This document shows, one piece after another, positions 36,754-47,250 of a stretch of DNA of 47,283 nucleotides. The notes below the pieces were generated by a model that worked only from the letters and a program-made list of their open reading frames with translations, was not told where the DNA came from and made no database searches. Source of the stretch: an uncultured Helicobacter sp. GTDB lineage: Bacteria; Campylobacterota; Campylobacteria; Campylobacterales; Helicobacteraceae. The stretch lies in contig CAMWUR010000011.1 of NCBI GenBank assembly GCA_947177485.1, positions 1-47,283 on the forward strand. Reading direction: 5' to 3'. The position numbers were made by a program, and so were the translations under genes. How positions within the stretch are numbered: position 1 is the stretch's first letter; every line of letters starts with the position of its first letter.

Positions 36754-37132
36754 TTGGACTTTCCTTGCTTGTTTTTTTGCGGCTATTACCCACAAAAGAG
36801 CCTCCGCGCTCAACCACGAGCTCATTAACAATGATTTCACCTTTATGAGTGCCTGAAGCCATAATCTCGATAATCTCGCATTCACTCTCGCCCTCAAAGA
36901 TGCCATTCACAACCATTCTGTTTGCTTGAATTGTGCCTTTTCCTTTGCCATTTTCACCAATCACAACGGTAGATTGCGAGAGAATCTCGCCCTCAAATTG
37001 CCCCTCGATAAAAATTTCAGATTGTGCGTTGATGTTGCCTTTGATAATCGTGCCATTTGCGATAAAACTCATGCCTGCATTATTAACGCTGATGAGTTGT
37101 TGTTTAGATTTTTTCTCACCACCAAATATCAT
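36743..37132 (-). CDS. ccmA: Bactofilin CcmA-like (first copy)
   Basis: A 129-aa bactofilin: an N-terminal tail (starting MIFGGEKKSKQQL), then the beta-helix with IANGTIIKGNINAQSEIFIE, GKGTIQANRMVVNG and THKGEIIVNELVVE. In H. pylori CcmA works with Csd peptidases to give helical cell shape; here the M23 peptidase gene overlaps by four bases (ATGA) upstream. It shares about half its core with the second copy, judged by eye. Confidence 0.9.
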   Translation of the reverse strand: MIFGGEKKSKQQLISVNNAGMSFIANGTIIKGNINAQSEIFIEGQFEGEILSQSTVVIGENGKGKGTIQANRMVVNGIFEGESECEIIEIMASGTHKGEIIVNELVVERGGSFVGNSRKKTSKESPNGK

Positions 37133-38085
37133 TCTATTTCCTTTGCTTCAAATTCTTCTATAATAGGCATAGAAATAAACTCACGAATCGTACTGATGCT
37201 ATCCAGTAGCGATTGCCATTTTATCTCTTTTTCGCGTTCAAAAATGTCATCATAATTGCGCATTGTCCAATTCATAAAATGCTTTGGCTGCAATCGATTG
37301 CCCAAAAAAATGACTTCGTAATGCAGATGGGGTCCCGTGCTCAAGCCTGTATTGCCAGAATAGGCAATAATTTGCCCTTTCTTGACAAATTCACCTTCTT
37401 TTACAGCCAATTCGCTTAGATGTGCATAGGCAGTGTGGAAACCATACGCATGCTCAATTTTGACCATATTTCCATAGCCGCCATTGTATCCTTTTTTGGA
37501 AAATGATACGACACCATCGGCTGTGGTGTAAACAGGTGTACCCACAGGGACACGCAAATCAATCCCTGTATGAAATTCTCGTTTTTTGATGAGCGGGTGT
37601 TCGCGATAGCCAAAATTACTCGAGACTTGGAAATGTTGTAATGGACTGCCATTGGGCAACATGCGCAATGTGAATCCCTTTTGTTCTGCTGTAATGCGCG
37701 CAACATCGACACGTTCAAGCATGTGTTCGATGTTTGTCTCTCGTTCTTCGCTCGCGTTGGTTTCGCCATTACTCACGCCCACAAAGCCTTCCAAATGCCC
37801 AAGCCGTCCGCGAATAATGGCGATGTCATTGTTTTTTTGGGCAATCTCTTCATCGAGATTTTTATTGATAGCTTCGATTCGGTTGTAATCTTCGATGAGC
37901 TTGTTGCGGTTTTCTTCAATTGTTGCAATCTCGCCAAGCAAGAGGCGAATGGTTGCAAAAGAAACAAGAATCACAACAATAATGGAGAGCAGGACATAGA
38001 GTAAAATATGTTTCACAAACTGGTGGATATTGTATTGCCGTGAACCCTTGATGTCTGTGATAGTGATAATAAATTTATTGTCCAT
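37129..38085 (-). CDS. M23 (LytM) peptidoglycan endopeptidase, Csd1-like
   Basis: A 318-aa protein: a transmembrane helix at about residues 27-50, a periplasmic coiled coil (about 52-95), and a LytM domain from about residue 160. All zinc and catalytic residues are present: REFHTGIDLRV (HxxxD), YGFHTAYAHLS, GPHLHYEV (HxH). It trims peptide crosslinks and, with bactofilin, shapes the cell. H. pylori has two such genes (csd1, csd2) here; this window has one. Assignment to csd1 or csd2 needs a tree. Its 3' end overlaps ccmA and its start overlaps folC. Confidence 0.88.
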   Translation of the reverse strand: MDNKFIITITDIKGSRQYNIHQFVKHILLYVLLSIIVVILVSFATIRLLLGEIATIEENRNKLIEDYNRIEAINKNLDEEIAQKNNDIAIIRGRLGHLEGFVGVSNGETNASEERETNIEHMLERVDVARITAEQKGFTLRMLPNGSPLQHFQVSSNFGYREHPLIKKREFHTGIDLRVPVGTPVYTTADGVVSFSKKGYNGGYGNMVKIEHAYGFHTAYAHLSELAVKEGEFVKKGQIIAYSGNTGLSTGPHLHYEVIFLGNRLQPKHFMNWTMRNYDDIFEREKEIKWQSLLDSISTIREFISMPIIEEFEAKEIE

Positions 38086-39349
38086 ACCGTTCTCTATATC
38101 GTAAAATAAAGGATTCTGCTACACTAAAAGAGCCAAAAACGGCATAGAATCGTTCTGGACATAGCGGAAAAATCTCATAGTCATACTGGATACCTTCTTC
38201 GTCTAGCACATCTTGCAGCAACGCAAGCGGCACTGCTCGATGGTGTGTGAGCTTTAAAATATGGATTTTACTCAAAAGAGGCTTAAAACATTGCAAAATG
38301 GCACGATAGTTTTTATCCTTGTAGGCATTGTAGATAAGCTCGATTTTTTGTCCAGCCCAGATTTGCTGCAATGTTGCACACAGCGCGCGTGCCGCATGCA
38401 GATTGTGCCCGACATCGACAATGAGGTTTGGAGCAAGCCGTTGTGCTCGCCCGCCCAAATCGAACATCGGCACAGAATTGGGTGATGTGAGATTCAAAAA
38501 GCGCAGCGCCTTTTGTGCGAGCGCGAAGTTTTGCGCTTGGTATTCGGGCAGCGCATTGTCCGATAGATATTGTCGCAGTAGCGCCTTTTCTTGCGTTGTC
38601 GCAGCAGCACATGAATCCGCCGCGTTTGGAATGGTCTTGTGATGCAATGTTGTATTGAGTTGTGCATCGGTTGCGTCTAGGAAGCAATAGTGAATGGTGC
38701 GCTCATTTGCGACAAGCTCTATCGCAGCACGTACAGCTTGCTCATCTGGTTGGATTCCGATAATGGCATGTGCATTGATACTCCGTAGCTTGGTGAGTGC
38801 GATTGTAAAAATATCGCTGCCAAGCCGCTCCTCGTGGTCAAGATGAATGGACGTGATGAGGCTTAAGTTGCGGGGGAGCGAGCTTGTCGAATCGAGTTCC
38901 CCACCAAGCCCTGCTTCGATGATTGCGTATTGGTGAGGGAAAAAGAGAACGTATGCAAGCAATGTTGCGTATTCAAAATAGCTTGCCCTGTCGCAATAGC
39001 GCGCGCCGCTCGAATCGACGAGGCTCTGCAAGAAACCATGCGCCTCTAGCAGTCGTGTTGCGCTCACCACAGCGCCATTGTCCCAGAATCTGTCGGCAAA
39101 CGAGAATAAGTGCGGTGATACGAAGTGTCCGACACTTTTGCCGCATGCTAAAAGCATAAGTGCGAGAAATCTCCCTGTGCTGCCTTTGCCATTTGTGCCG
39201 ACAATATGGACAATGATTGGCGGCGGCTTTGCAAAATGTGAATCGATGAGTGGGCGCAGTTTTGCAAAAAGCGCAGGGAATCGCGCAGGGTCGAAATTGC
39301 GATATTCTTCGTCTTTGTGCGCCATATAGTCCAAGAGAATCTCTAACAC
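38075..39349 (-). CDS. folC: Dihydrofolate synthase / folylpolyglutamate synthase
   Basis: A 424-aa Mur-ligase-like enzyme that adds glutamate to dihydropteroate and tetrahydrofolate. The ATP-binding loop is IVHIVGTNGKGSTGRFLA; the central domain has IIEAGLGGELDSTS and SIHLDHEERLGSD, and the C-terminal ligand domain has LIVDVGHNLHAARAL. It overlaps the M23 gene by 11 bases and its ATG shares a base with the stop of the GGDEF gene. Confidence 0.94.
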   Translation of the reverse strand: MLEILLDYMAHKDEEYRNFDPARFPALFAKLRPLIDSHFAKPPPIIVHIVGTNGKGSTGRFLALMLLACGKSVGHFVSPHLFSFADRFWDNGAVVSATRLLEAHGFLQSLVDSSGARYCDRASYFEYATLLAYVLFFPHQYAIIEAGLGGELDSTSSLPRNLSLITSIHLDHEERLGSDIFTIALTKLRSINAHAIIGIQPDEQAVRAAIELVANERTIHYCFLDATDAQLNTTLHHKTIPNAADSCAAATTQEKALLRQYLSDNALPEYQAQNFALAQKALRFLNLTSPNSVPMFDLGGRAQRLAPNLIVDVGHNLHAARALCATLQQIWAGQKIELIYNAYKDKNYRAILQCFKPLLSKIHILKLTHHRAVPLALLQDVLDEEGIQYDYEIFPLCPERFYAVFGSFSVAESFILRYRERYGQ

Positions 39350-40881
39350 TATGTCTCCTCATCTTCTGTGGCAATGCGATTGTAGCCAATCTTTTTTGCC
39401 TGCAACATGCGTGCCTTTGCGCGTGCAACCACGTTGTCGAAGTTGCTTGCTTCATTGCGGTCTGCCACACCAATCGTAACACTAATTTGCATTTTATATT
39501 GTCCATAGACAAACGTGCTTTCGGCAATTTGCGTGCGGATTTTTTCGGCAAAATAGGACGAATCAAAATGGTCCATTCCCGAGAGGAAAATCAAAAATTC
39601 TTCACCATCAATCCGAATCACATAGTCATTTTTCCGCACAATATTCTTGAGTAACTTTCCAAAGGTTGCGAGAATCTTATCCCCCGATTCATTGCTATAC
39701 GAATCGTTGATGTGCCGAAAATTGTCAATGTCGATATAGAACACAGAATAGCTTTGATTGTAGCGCGTATACATCTCTTCGTGGTGCGCAACCTGCCCTT
39801 TGAACGCAGCGAGCGTATAGACGCCTGTGAGCTTGTCGAGAGATTCTTTTGGCGGTGGTGTTTCGTGCTTGTTTTCGCCACCAATCTTTTGTGTCATTGC
39901 GTCCAAACCGCTTTTTGTTTGGCTCATCGCCTCTTGGATATGTTGGAATCGCGTCTCGGAGCTGCTAAGAAGTGAAAGCATATCGTCTTTGAAGCTCAAA
40001 AGATTGTTTTCTTTTGGGGTGAGATTCTTCAGCTGCTTGTTACTTTCGGTGATTTCGTTGAACATCATCTCGCCTGCAATCTGCAATGAGGCAATCTTTG
40101 CCACAATCACCTCAAGGAGATTCTCAAGTTCTTTATTATGCTTTTTGACCGTTGCAAGCAGTAGGTTTTTATCGATTTGAATCCGTTCTTTCAGTGCGTT
40201 TTCCAGTGCATTCACGAGTTTATCCTTGACAATCAGCGCAAGGTCGAGTTTGAGCATAGCCGCCGCCGCGTCAATCGCCTGCTGTTTCGCGGCTTGTTGT
40301 GTGAGCGAAGGGCGCAAGAGGGGGCTAAAGAAATCGAGATTCTCCTCACGTTCTGTGCCATCATCTTTTGCATCTTTTGGGCTTTCTTGTGTGGGCTGTG
40401 GCTTTGGCGGTGTGTCTTTTGATTCTTTGGGCAAATTTTGTTTGAGAAGAACAGACCAACGTTCTTTGATGATTTGCCCATTGATTTGCGAATTGCCATC
40501 GATGAGCTCACGGCTATCCTTGATGAGATTTGGGTTTGCATTGGGGTTATGGGACGCATAATAATAAAGAAACATCGAGCAAAGTTCTTTATAAAGCAAA
40601 AATTGTTCTTTGGTGTCATTGTTTTGCAGTCGAGTAATGGTTGTTGCAAGGAAATGGATAAAGTCCTCTTGAGTTTTCATGGGCAATCCCCGAATCTGAT
40701 TGCGTGTTTTGGCATCAAGCTGCTTCAGCCATTTTGTTTTCCATTGATAGGGCTCGATGTTCAAGCCAAGCTTTTTTGCCTCTTCACAAAAGGCGTCTTG
40801 ATACACATCAGGCGTTGCAACTTGCCCATTTTTTTGGATTCGTATCAAAGCGTTGCGTACAGCATCTTTGAGCGTTGACAT
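39349..40881 (-). CDS. GGDEF-domain protein with DGEEF signature
   Basis: A 510-aa cytoplasmic protein. The N-terminal 110 residues are of unknown fold, followed by a Pro-rich linker, a long helical/coiled-coil region (about 190-330), and a C-terminal GGDEF domain from about residue 345 (LTGVYTLAAF, VFYIDIDNFRHIND). The catalytic loop reads RIDGEEFLIF, so the first glycine of GGEEF is Asp. Such variants can be inactive or only weakly active cyclases and may instead bind c-di-GMP or GTP. It is inserted between folC and lptE, where I recall no such gene in H. pylori. C-di-GMP signalling genes are few in Helicobacter, which makes this locus notable. Confidence 0.82.
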   Translation of the reverse strand: MSTLKDAVRNALIRIQKNGQVATPDVYQDAFCEEAKKLGLNIEPYQWKTKWLKQLDAKTRNQIRGLPMKTQEDFIHFLATTITRLQNNDTKEQFLLYKELCSMFLYYYASHNPNANPNLIKDSRELIDGNSQINGQIIKERWSVLLKQNLPKESKDTPPKPQPTQESPKDAKDDGTEREENLDFFSPLLRPSLTQQAAKQQAIDAAAAMLKLDLALIVKDKLVNALENALKERIQIDKNLLLATVKKHNKELENLLEVIVAKIASLQIAGEMMFNEITESNKQLKNLTPKENNLLSFKDDMLSLLSSSETRFQHIQEAMSQTKSGLDAMTQKIGGENKHETPPPKESLDKLTGVYTLAAFKGQVAHHEEMYTRYNQSYSVFYIDIDNFRHINDSYSNESGDKILATFGKLLKNIVRKNDYVIRIDGEEFLIFLSGMDHFDSSYFAEKIRTQIAESTFVYGQYKMQISVTIGVADRNEASNFDNVVARAKARMLQAKKIGYNRIATEDEET

Positions 40882-40883
40882 GG

Positions 40884-41399
40884 CTATCCTTTTGGCTTTG
40901 GAAGTGTTGCAATTTTAGCAAAAAACGCATCGAGTGCCTGAATGCTTGCTTCTTCAATGGCTTCTAGTCTACGTGTGTCTGTCAAGATGGATTGTGTGTC
41001 GATAGAGAATGTGTGTCGCCCTATGGTGTCCATCTCGGTTATTTTGCCGGCTTTGTCGTGATAGCGAAAACGAAGTGTTACAAAGGTGCGATAGAAACTC
41101 GTGAAGCCCTGTGTGTTTTCAGCCAACGAGGCAAAGCGTACATTATAGAGTGTGACGTGGATTTGCGAATCGGCTTCTTTAGCGTTGGTCGCAACCTTCG
41201 CCCCTAGCCGCTGCACGATAGAACGTAACATTGCGTCTTTGATGAGAACGCTGTTTTCGGGGTCGCGATAATTGACGCTAATGTCAACATAGATTCGTTC
41301 GCCAAATTGCTGCTCGCTATATCGCGCAAGCGGCTGATAGCCGCAGCCAAGAAGCAACAATGACAAGCAGATTCCCCACAATCTCACCCACATCAACAT
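40884..41399 (-). CDS. lptE: LPS-assembly lipoprotein LptE-like
   Basis: A 171-aa lipoprotein with lipobox LLLLGC (Cys19), followed by GYQPLARYSEQQFGERIYVD, the start typical of LptE. The rest alternates strands and helices of the LptE fold. It plugs and assembles the LptD barrel for LPS export. It lies between leuS and folC as the small lipoprotein gene does in H. pylori. Sequence identity in this family is low, so the name rests on layout and context. Confidence 0.8.
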   Translation of the reverse strand: MLMWVRLWGICLSLLLLGCGYQPLARYSEQQFGERIYVDISVNYRDPENSVLIKDAMLRSIVQRLGAKVATNAKEADSQIHVTLYNVRFASLAENTQGFTSFYRTFVTLRFRYHDKAGKITEMDTIGRHTFSIDTQSILTDTRRLEAIEEASIQALDAFFAKIATLPKPKG

Positions 41400-41401
41400 G
41401 C

Positions 41402-43828
41402 CTATTTTTGGGCCTTAATGACAAAATTCACCAATTTGCCCGCGACAAAAATTTCTTTCACAATCTCGCAATTTTGCAGCCAACGTGCCACAGATTCGCG
41501 TGCAATAGGCAGAATCTCGGCTTTGTCAAGCGATGTGGAAACCTCGATTTCGGCACGTTTTTTGCCATTGATTGTAACGGCGAGCACAATCGTGTCAGAA
41601 GACAGGGCACTTGTGTCAATCACAATGGGCGCGAGATTCTTGCATTCAAAGAGTGCAGCGCTAAGCTCGCTTGCGGCATGCGGGATAATTGGCTCTAAGA
41701 GATTGAGGAGGACAAAATACCCCTCTGTCCAGATGTCTTTGTTATCTTGGTCGGCAAGCGCGTTGTGCGCTTCCATACAAGCGGCAATCAATGTGTTGAA
41801 TGCGTATTCATTTTTGCGTGCATACAGCTCCTTTGCCTTCAATGCTGCCTCATAGACTTTTTTGCGTGCGATTTTTTCAGCTTTGGTTGTTGCATTTGGC
41901 TTGGGGCATTTTGCTGTTTTGGTACAAAAATCGGCGCGCTCAAACAGGCGGCGGATAAAGCGCCACGAACCCTCAAGCGCGTTATCGTTCCATTCGAGTT
42001 CTTTGGTCGGCGGGGCGGCAAAGAGGATAAACAACCGCGCCGTGTCGGCTCCATAATGCGCGATGATGTCGGAGGGATTGACGATATTGCCCTTGCTTTT
42101 TGCCATTTTTGCGCCGTCTTTGAGCACCATTCCTTGCGTGAGAAGATGTGAAAATGGTTCGCTTGGTGTTGGATAGCCCAAATCGCGTAAGACTTTGCTA
42201 AAGAATCGCGCATAGAGAAGATGTAAAATGGCATGCTCGATTCCGCCGATGTATTCATCGACACTCCCCCAATAGGCGAGCGCTTCGGAATCGAGCGCCT
42301 CGCGTTCCCAAAGCTCACGCGGGGTGGTGTAGCGCAAAAAATACCAGCTTGATTCCATAAATGTGTCCATTGTGTCTGTCTCGCGCAGCGCGTTCGCGCC
42401 GCATGTGGGGCAGGTTGTGTGTTTCCAGCTTGGGTGCGATTGCAACGGGTTGCCCTCGCCGCTAATGTCGATGTCGAAAGGCAGCTCGACAGGAAGGCGC
42501 GTTTCGGGTACGATTCCACATTTTGGGCAATGCACGAGCGGAATGGGCGTCCCCCAATAACGTTGGCGCGAGATTCCCCAATCGCGCAATCGGTAGTTGA
42601 TGATACCCTTGCCCTTGCCCTTGCGCTCGAAAAAGACGATGATATTTTTGAGTGCCTCTTCGCTACTTTGCCCGCTAAACTCGCCAGAATCACGCAAAAT
42701 CCCGTCTTTTTCACAATAGGGAATCTCGGTGCCGTCTTTGTCAATCACGCGCTTAATGGGTAGGTTGTAGAGTTTGGCAAATTCATAGTCGCGCGTGTCG
42801 TGCGCAGGAACGCTCATCACCGCGCCGCCGCCGTATTCATGCAGCACGAAATTAGCGACCCATACAGGCAGAATCTCGTCTGTGAGCGGGTGGCGCACAA
42901 AAAGCGGCAGCGGACAGCCGCATTTGGGGGCAATGGAACGTTCTTTGGGCGAGGTGTTGCGCATGCTTTCGATAGTTTGTGTATGTTCGCCGCAAAGCCC
43001 CTTTTGCAAGAGTTCGCTCACGAGACGGTGCTCGGGAGCAAGCGCGATGTAGCTCACGCCATAGAGGGTGTCGGGGCGCGTGGTAAAGACATCAATTGTG
43101 CCGCTAAGTTTCGAGCTCGCATCGAGCGTGAAGGCAAACTCGAGCCCGAAGCTTTGCCCAATCCAATTGCGCTGCATTGTGAGCACTTGATTGGGCCAGC
43201 AGCCCTGCAAGGAATCGAGCGATTCAAGGAGCTCTTTGGCATAAGTCGTAATTTTGACATAGTATTGTGCCATTTCTTTTTGCACCACTTCAGAATCACA
43301 GCGCCAGCAGCGCCCATCGATGACTTGTTCGTTGGCAAGCACGGTGTGGTCTTTGGGGCACCAATTCACAAGTCCATTTTTGCGATAGATAAGCCCCTTT
43401 TGCCACATTTGGATAAAGAATTGCTGTTCCCAGCGTGAATAGAGTGGGTCGCATGTCGCAAATTCACGTGTGCGCGAGAACGACAAGCCCAAAGAATGCA
43501 GCTCTTTGCGCATGTCGTCAATGTTGCTATATGTCCATGTTTTGGGGTGGGTGTGGTGTTTGATGGCGGCGTTTTCGGCGGGCAACCCAAAGGCGTCCCA
43601 GCCGATTGGGTGGAGGACATTCTCGCCCTCTTTGCGAAAATAGCGCGCGAGTGCATCGCCAATGCAATAATTGCGCACATGCCCCATGTGGATTTTGCCG
43701 CTTGGGTAGGGGAGCATACTAAGGATATAACGTTTCTTGCGCGTTGTGTCATCAAGCGGCTCAAAGTTTTGGGTTTTATCCCATGTTTGCTGCCATTTGG
43801 GTTCGATGAGTTTGGGGTTATATTCCAT
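41402..43828 (-). CDS. leuS: Leucyl-tRNA synthetase
   Basis: An 808-aa class I synthetase from ATG 43828; a longer frame to 44041 lies in the neighbouring gene. Signatures are [15 protein letters not shown] (HIGH-type), the editing domain with [19 protein letters not shown], a zinc-like CPKCG/CPTCG pair, [11 protein letters not shown], and KMAKSKGN (KMSKS-type). The C-terminus is compact, as in other Campylobacterota. It starts ten bases after the small membrane protein gene. Confidence 0.97.
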   Translation of the reverse strand: MEYNPKLIEPKWQQTWDKTQNFEPLDDTTRKKRYILSMLPYPSGKIHMGHVRNYCIGDALARYFRKEGENVLHPIGWDAFGLPAENAAIKHHTHPKTWTYSNIDDMRKELHSLGLSFSRTREFATCDPLYSRWEQQFFIQMWQKGLIYRKNGLVNWCPKDHTVLANEQVIDGRCWRCDSEVVQKEMAQYYVKITTYAKELLESLDSLQGCWPNQVLTMQRNWIGQSFGLEFAFTLDASSKLSGTIDVFTTRPDTLYGVSYIALAPEHRLVSELLQKGLCGEHTQTIESMRNTSPKERSIAPKCGCPLPLFVRHPLTDEILPVWVANFVLHEYGGGAVMSVPAHDTRDYEFAKLYNLPIKRVIDKDGTEIPYCEKDGILRDSGEFSGQSSEEALKNIIVFFERKGKGKGIINYRLRDWGISRQRYWGTPIPLVHCPKCGIVPETRLPVELPFDIDISGEGNPLQSHPSWKHTTCPTCGANALRETDTMDTFMESSWYFLRYTTPRELWEREALDSEALAYWGSVDEYIGGIEHAILHLLYARFFSKVLRDLGYPTPSEPFSHLLTQGMVLKDGAKMAKSKGNIVNPSDIIAHYGADTARLFILFAAPPTKELEWNDNALEGSWRFIRRLFERADFCTKTAKCPKPNATTKAEKIARKKVYEAALKAKELYARKNEYAFNTLIAACMEAHNALADQDNKDIWTEGYFVLLNLLEPIIPHAASELSAALFECKNLAPIVIDTSALSSDTIVLAVTINGKKRAEIEVSTSLDKAEILPIARESVARWLQNCEIVKEIFVAGKLVNFVIKAQK

Positions 43829-43838
43829 GCGAAAGTCC

Positions 43839-44180
43839 TTAATATTCGACATCATCGTTGCGGACGCTGTCGATGACGATGAGTATGACAGAGAAGAGGT
43901 TGGCAACCAATGCTCCAATCGCAAGCGATGTGGCATGTGCTGTGTTATTGAATGTCTGCTCGAAGATGAACGCAGGCACGAGGTGCAAATCTGCCACAAG
44001 CGAGCTTGCAAGCATTTCGGCAGCAAGCGTGTTGCGCACACCGATTTTGAGAATGGTCGAGATGATATTTACGCTTGCAGCGATGAATAGCATAATCGAT
44101 GTTTGCTCATAGAGATAGCCTGCAGTCGAGGTGAGGCTCATCAGGCTAAAAAAAACAAAAACCACTTTTCCCCAGTCCAT
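43839..44180 (-). CDS. Small integral membrane protein (DUF6394-like)
   Basis: A 113-aa protein with about four hydrophobic helices, starting [17 protein letters not shown] soluble loop contains [20 protein letters not shown]. It is conserved between secF and leuS in H. pylori; the function is unknown. Translation is embedded in the operon (10-base gaps on both sides). Confidence 0.75.
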   Translation of the reverse strand: MDWGKVVFVFFSLMSLTSTAGYLYEQTSIMLFIAASVNIISTILKIGVRNTLAAEMLASSLVADLHLVPAFIFEQTFNNTAHATSLAIGALVANLFSVILIVIDSVRNDDVEY

Positions 44181-44189
44181 TTTGTATCC

Positions 44190-45164
44190 TTATAATGTTC
44201 CTTTTGCATACAACGAACGCAGTTTTTGTTTTTCACGTTTTGCTGCTTCTTTTGCACGCAACGATTCTTGATATTTTTTGAGGTCAAATCCAAGCCAAAT
44301 TGCAAAAAGCATGGCGATAAAGATGGAGCTATACGAACCAACGAAAGTGCCAACAAGCATGGGGAGAGTGAAACCAATGATGATGTCTCCACCAAACAAA
44401 AAGAGTGGCACAAGCGTGAGTAAGAGTGTGAGCGTGGTAAGCAAGGTACGCGAAAGCGTGCGCGAGACAGCTTCATTCATGACTTCTTGCAAAGATTCTT
44501 TGGTGCTTTTTTGCATGCGTTCGCGGATTCTGTCAAAGATAATGATGGTGTCGTTAATCGAATAGCCCAAGAGTGTGAGCAATGCGGCGAGCACATCGAG
44601 CCCAAAATCGATGTTGAAAACAATCACGGCTCCGCATGCGATGATGATGTCGTGTGCAAGCGCAAGCAGGCTTGCGAGCGCAAAGCGCCATTCGTAGCGA
44701 AAGGCGACATAGACAAGAATGCCAATGCTTGCTAGAGTGAGTGCGAGGATTCCTTTATTGCGCAGTTCATCACCGACTTTTGGACCCACAACATCAACGC
44801 GGCGAATTGTCAGTTCGCCCGTTGTTGCCAACAAGTCGGCGAGTGTTGCGCCCAAATCACTCGCAACATTGCTTGTTGCAATCGGCAGGCGAATGAGAAT
44901 CTCATTTGGTGCGCCAAACTCGCTCACGGTGAAGCCATCGTAGGATTTTTGAGTGTTCAAAATCGCGCGCACGTCGGCTATGGGCGCGACAGGAGCTTTG
45001 TATTGGATTTGCACAATGCTCCCACCGCTAAAATCGATGCCATAGTGGAATCCTTTTGTGATGTACAGCGCAATGCTACCGACCACAAGGATAAGAGACA
45101 GCCAGATTGTGTATTTGCCCATGCCGACGAAGTCATAGACACGTTGTGATTTGAAAAGTTCCAT
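44190..45164 (-). CDS. secF: Protein translocase subunit SecF
   Basis: A 324-aa protein from ATG 45164. Six helices with a periplasmic loop; GIDFSGGSIVQIQY after helix 1, and GYSINDTIIIFDRIRE plus SRTLLTTLTLLLTLVPLF in the membrane domain. With SecD and YajC it uses the proton gradient to help Sec export. The ATG overlaps the secD stop by one base. Confidence 0.96.
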   Translation of the reverse strand: MELFKSQRVYDFVGMGKYTIWLSLILVVGSIALYITKGFHYGIDFSGGSIVQIQYKAPVAPIADVRAILNTQKSYDGFTVSEFGAPNEILIRLPIATSNVASDLGATLADLLATTGELTIRRVDVVGPKVGDELRNKGILALTLASIGILVYVAFRYEWRFALASLLALAHDIIIACGAVIVFNIDFGLDVLAALLTLLGYSINDTIIIFDRIRERMQKSTKESLQEVMNEAVSRTLSRTLLTTLTLLLTLVPLFLFGGDIIIGFTLPMLVGTFVGSYSSIFIAMLFAIWLGFDLKKYQESLRAKEAAKREKQKLRSLYAKGTL

Positions 45165-46729
45165 TATGCTGCTCCTTTGAAACCAAACCACAGATTCAAG
45201 TTTTTACTTTTTGTAATGCGAGGGCTTAACCATTGGTAGATTCCATGTGTGCCGACAATCGCTGTGAGGATTGAAGCAAGAATACCGATGCTGATTGTTA
45301 CAGCAAAGCCTTTAATCGCACCCGTGCCAAAGGCATAGAGTAAAATCGATGTGATGAGCGCTGTGAGGTTAGAATCAAAAATCGCACGTTGTGCGTTTTC
45401 ATAGCCGAGTTCAATCGATTGGAGAATCGTCTTTTTCTCGCGCAAGCATTCACGGATTCTCTCGTTGATAATCACGTTTGCGTCAATCGCCATACCGATT
45501 GTGAGGACGATTCCAGCCATACCCGGGAGCGTGAGCGTTGCGCCAAAAATTGCCATCACCGAGACAATCAACAAAAGGTTTACGAGCATGGCAAAGCTTG
45601 CAATCACGCCCGCAAGTCCATAATACACAACCATAAAAGCGATTGTGAGTGCAAAGCCAACGATAAGCGCAATCATCGAGACACGGATACTATCGCTCCC
45701 AAGACTTGGTCCCACGCTGCGCTGCTCGAGCAGCTCGATGGGGGCGAGCAATGCACCGCTACGCAAAGCAATCGCGATGTCGCTTGCCTCTTGCACACTA
45801 AAACTACCGCTAATCTGCCCCACACCAGCACCGATTCTCTCGCGAATGACAGGCGCGGAATAGACTTTGGAATCTAGCACAATCGCCATACGTTTGCCGA
45901 TATTGTTGCCCGAGAAGTTCCCAAAAATCTCTGCACCTTGCGCGTTAAGCGTGAAATTGATAACAGGTTTATTGTTTTGGTCATACGCAACGCGCGCGTC
46001 TGTCAGCATTGAGCCATCGAGAATTGGAATGGACTTTAACAGAATCGATTCGCCGCCTTGCACAAAGGGCAGCAGCACATCGCCGAGCCTCTCGATTTCG
46101 AGCGGGGTGAGATTGCGCATAATGTTGTCTTCATCGACTGCCATCATCTGCAACACAGCTGCACGTGCGATGAGGTCTTTGGCACGTTGTTCGTCCTCTT
46201 GAGTCTTGATTCCCGGAATCTCAACCAAAATGGCGTCCTCGCCCTGCCGCGTAACGCTCGGCTCGGCAAGTCCAAATTGGTCGAGACGATTGCGGATTGT
46301 ATCGATTGCCTGCTGTGTTGCGTATGTTTTTGTGAGCCGCGCTTCGTCTTCGCTCATTGTGATATTGTAGTGCCCATTGGCAGAATCGACAATAAAATTG
46401 CCATTTTTGGCAATCAGCGAATCAATTTTTTCAGCATCGTCTGTATCGAGCAGCTCGAAGCGCACACTCGTTGTATCACTCGTCAAGTCGTCAATGAGAA
46501 TTTGATTTTGTTGCGCATAGAAGCTGATAGAACTTGCCAGAGAGCGCATTTTCGACTGCACTGCCTCGTCGACTTTGACACCCAAAAGCATTGAGAGCCC
46601 ACCTTGCAAATCAAGCCCGAGTGTGATTTTTGGACCCATTGTCCCAAAAAAAGATGGACAACATAGCACGATTCCAAACAGAGCAGCAAAATAGAGCGCG
46701 AGCAGGCGTGGATTCAAAGCACCTTTCAT
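45164..46729 (-). CDS. secD: Protein translocase subunit SecD
   Basis: A 521-aa protein. An N-terminal helix is followed by [20 protein letters not shown], a large periplasmic P1 region (residues 50-330), then five helices with [16 protein letters not shown] (conserved Asp of the proton path). Shorter than E. coli SecD, as usual in Campylobacterota. Co-transcribed with yajC and secF. Confidence 0.96.
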   Translation of the reverse strand: MKGALNPRLLALYFAALFGIVLCCPSFFGTMGPKITLGLDLQGGLSMLLGVKVDEAVQSKMRSLASSISFYAQQNQILIDDLTSDTTSVRFELLDTDDAEKIDSLIAKNGNFIVDSANGHYNITMSEDEARLTKTYATQQAIDTIRNRLDQFGLAEPSVTRQGEDAILVEIPGIKTQEDEQRAKDLIARAAVLQMMAVDEDNIMRNLTPLEIERLGDVLLPFVQGGESILLKSIPILDGSMLTDARVAYDQNNKPVINFTLNAQGAEIFGNFSGNNIGKRMAIVLDSKVYSAPVIRERIGAGVGQISGSFSVQEASDIAIALRSGALLAPIELLEQRSVGPSLGSDSIRVSMIALIVGFALTIAFMVVYYGLAGVIASFAMLVNLLLIVSVMAIFGATLTLPGMAGIVLTIGMAIDANVIINERIRECLREKKTILQSIELGYENAQRAIFDSNLTALITSILLYAFGTGAIKGFAVTISIGILASILTAIVGTHGIYQWLSPRITKSKNLNLWFGFKGAA

Positions 46730-46746
46730 AATATCAAGACCCTAGG

Positions 46747-47022
46747 TTATTCCGAATCGTATTTTTGGCTAATGTAGTCTTTTGAAAGCTTTGCAATGGT
46801 GTCATCATTGAGCTTAATCGTAAAATATTTCTCTTCGACCTTATAGACTTCGGCAATCAAGCCACCCGTTGTGATGACCTTGTCTCCCTTTTTCAGTGCA
46901 GCAATCATCTCTTTGTGTTTACGTTGTTGGACTTGTTGTGGACGAATGAGGAAAAAATAAAACACCGCAAAGAGTACCGCGAAAGGCAATATCGCACCTA
47001 TCAAACCTTCAAAACTTTGCAT
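46747..47022 (-). CDS. yajC: Preprotein translocase subunit YajC
   Basis: A 91-aa protein from ATG 47022 (AAAGGAACAAA site). One transmembrane helix at residues 8-26 (ends FYFFLIRPQQ), followed by a cytoplasmic KGDKVITTGGLIAEVYKVEE domain. It is the first gene of the long minus-strand block that runs through secD, secF, leuS and folC to mfd and ymdB. Confidence 0.95.
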   Translation of the reverse strand: MQSFEGLIGAILPFAVLFAVFYFFLIRPQQVQQRKHKEMIAALKKGDKVITTGGLIAEVYKVEEKYFTIKLNDDTIAKLSKDYISQKYDSE

Positions 47023-47050
47023 TTTGTTCCTTTGTGTCAAATAAGTTTTA

Positions 47051-47056
47051 AGTATA
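47051..47056 (-). promoter_or_regulatory. -10 box for the yajC-secD operon
   Basis: Minus strand reads CTATACTTAAAACTT; TATACT lies about 29 bases before the yajC ATG. Confidence 0.5.
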
Positions 47057-47140
47057 GCATAGAATTGATAAATGGAGTGGAAAATGTGTCTTCGAGCGCC
47101 TGCTTTGCGTGCTTTGGTGAGAAGCAAAATATTTAATCTC

Positions 47141-47235
47141 GTCATTGCGAGCGAGCAGCGCGAGCGTGGTCATCAACAACGTTGGGATTCTGTACTTGCT
47201 GATTGCCTCTGCGTCCTAGAGGACATTTGCAATGA
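47141..47235. repeat. Degenerate GTCATTGCGAG-type element
   Basis: Begins GTCATTGCGAGCGAGCAGCG and ends near TTTGCAATGAT, an imperfect inverted repeat like that at 22968-23056. The interior (GATTGCCTCTGCGTCCTAGAGG) also resembles that family. Confidence 0.5.
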
Positions 47236-47250
47236 TAATTAAGAATCTTT

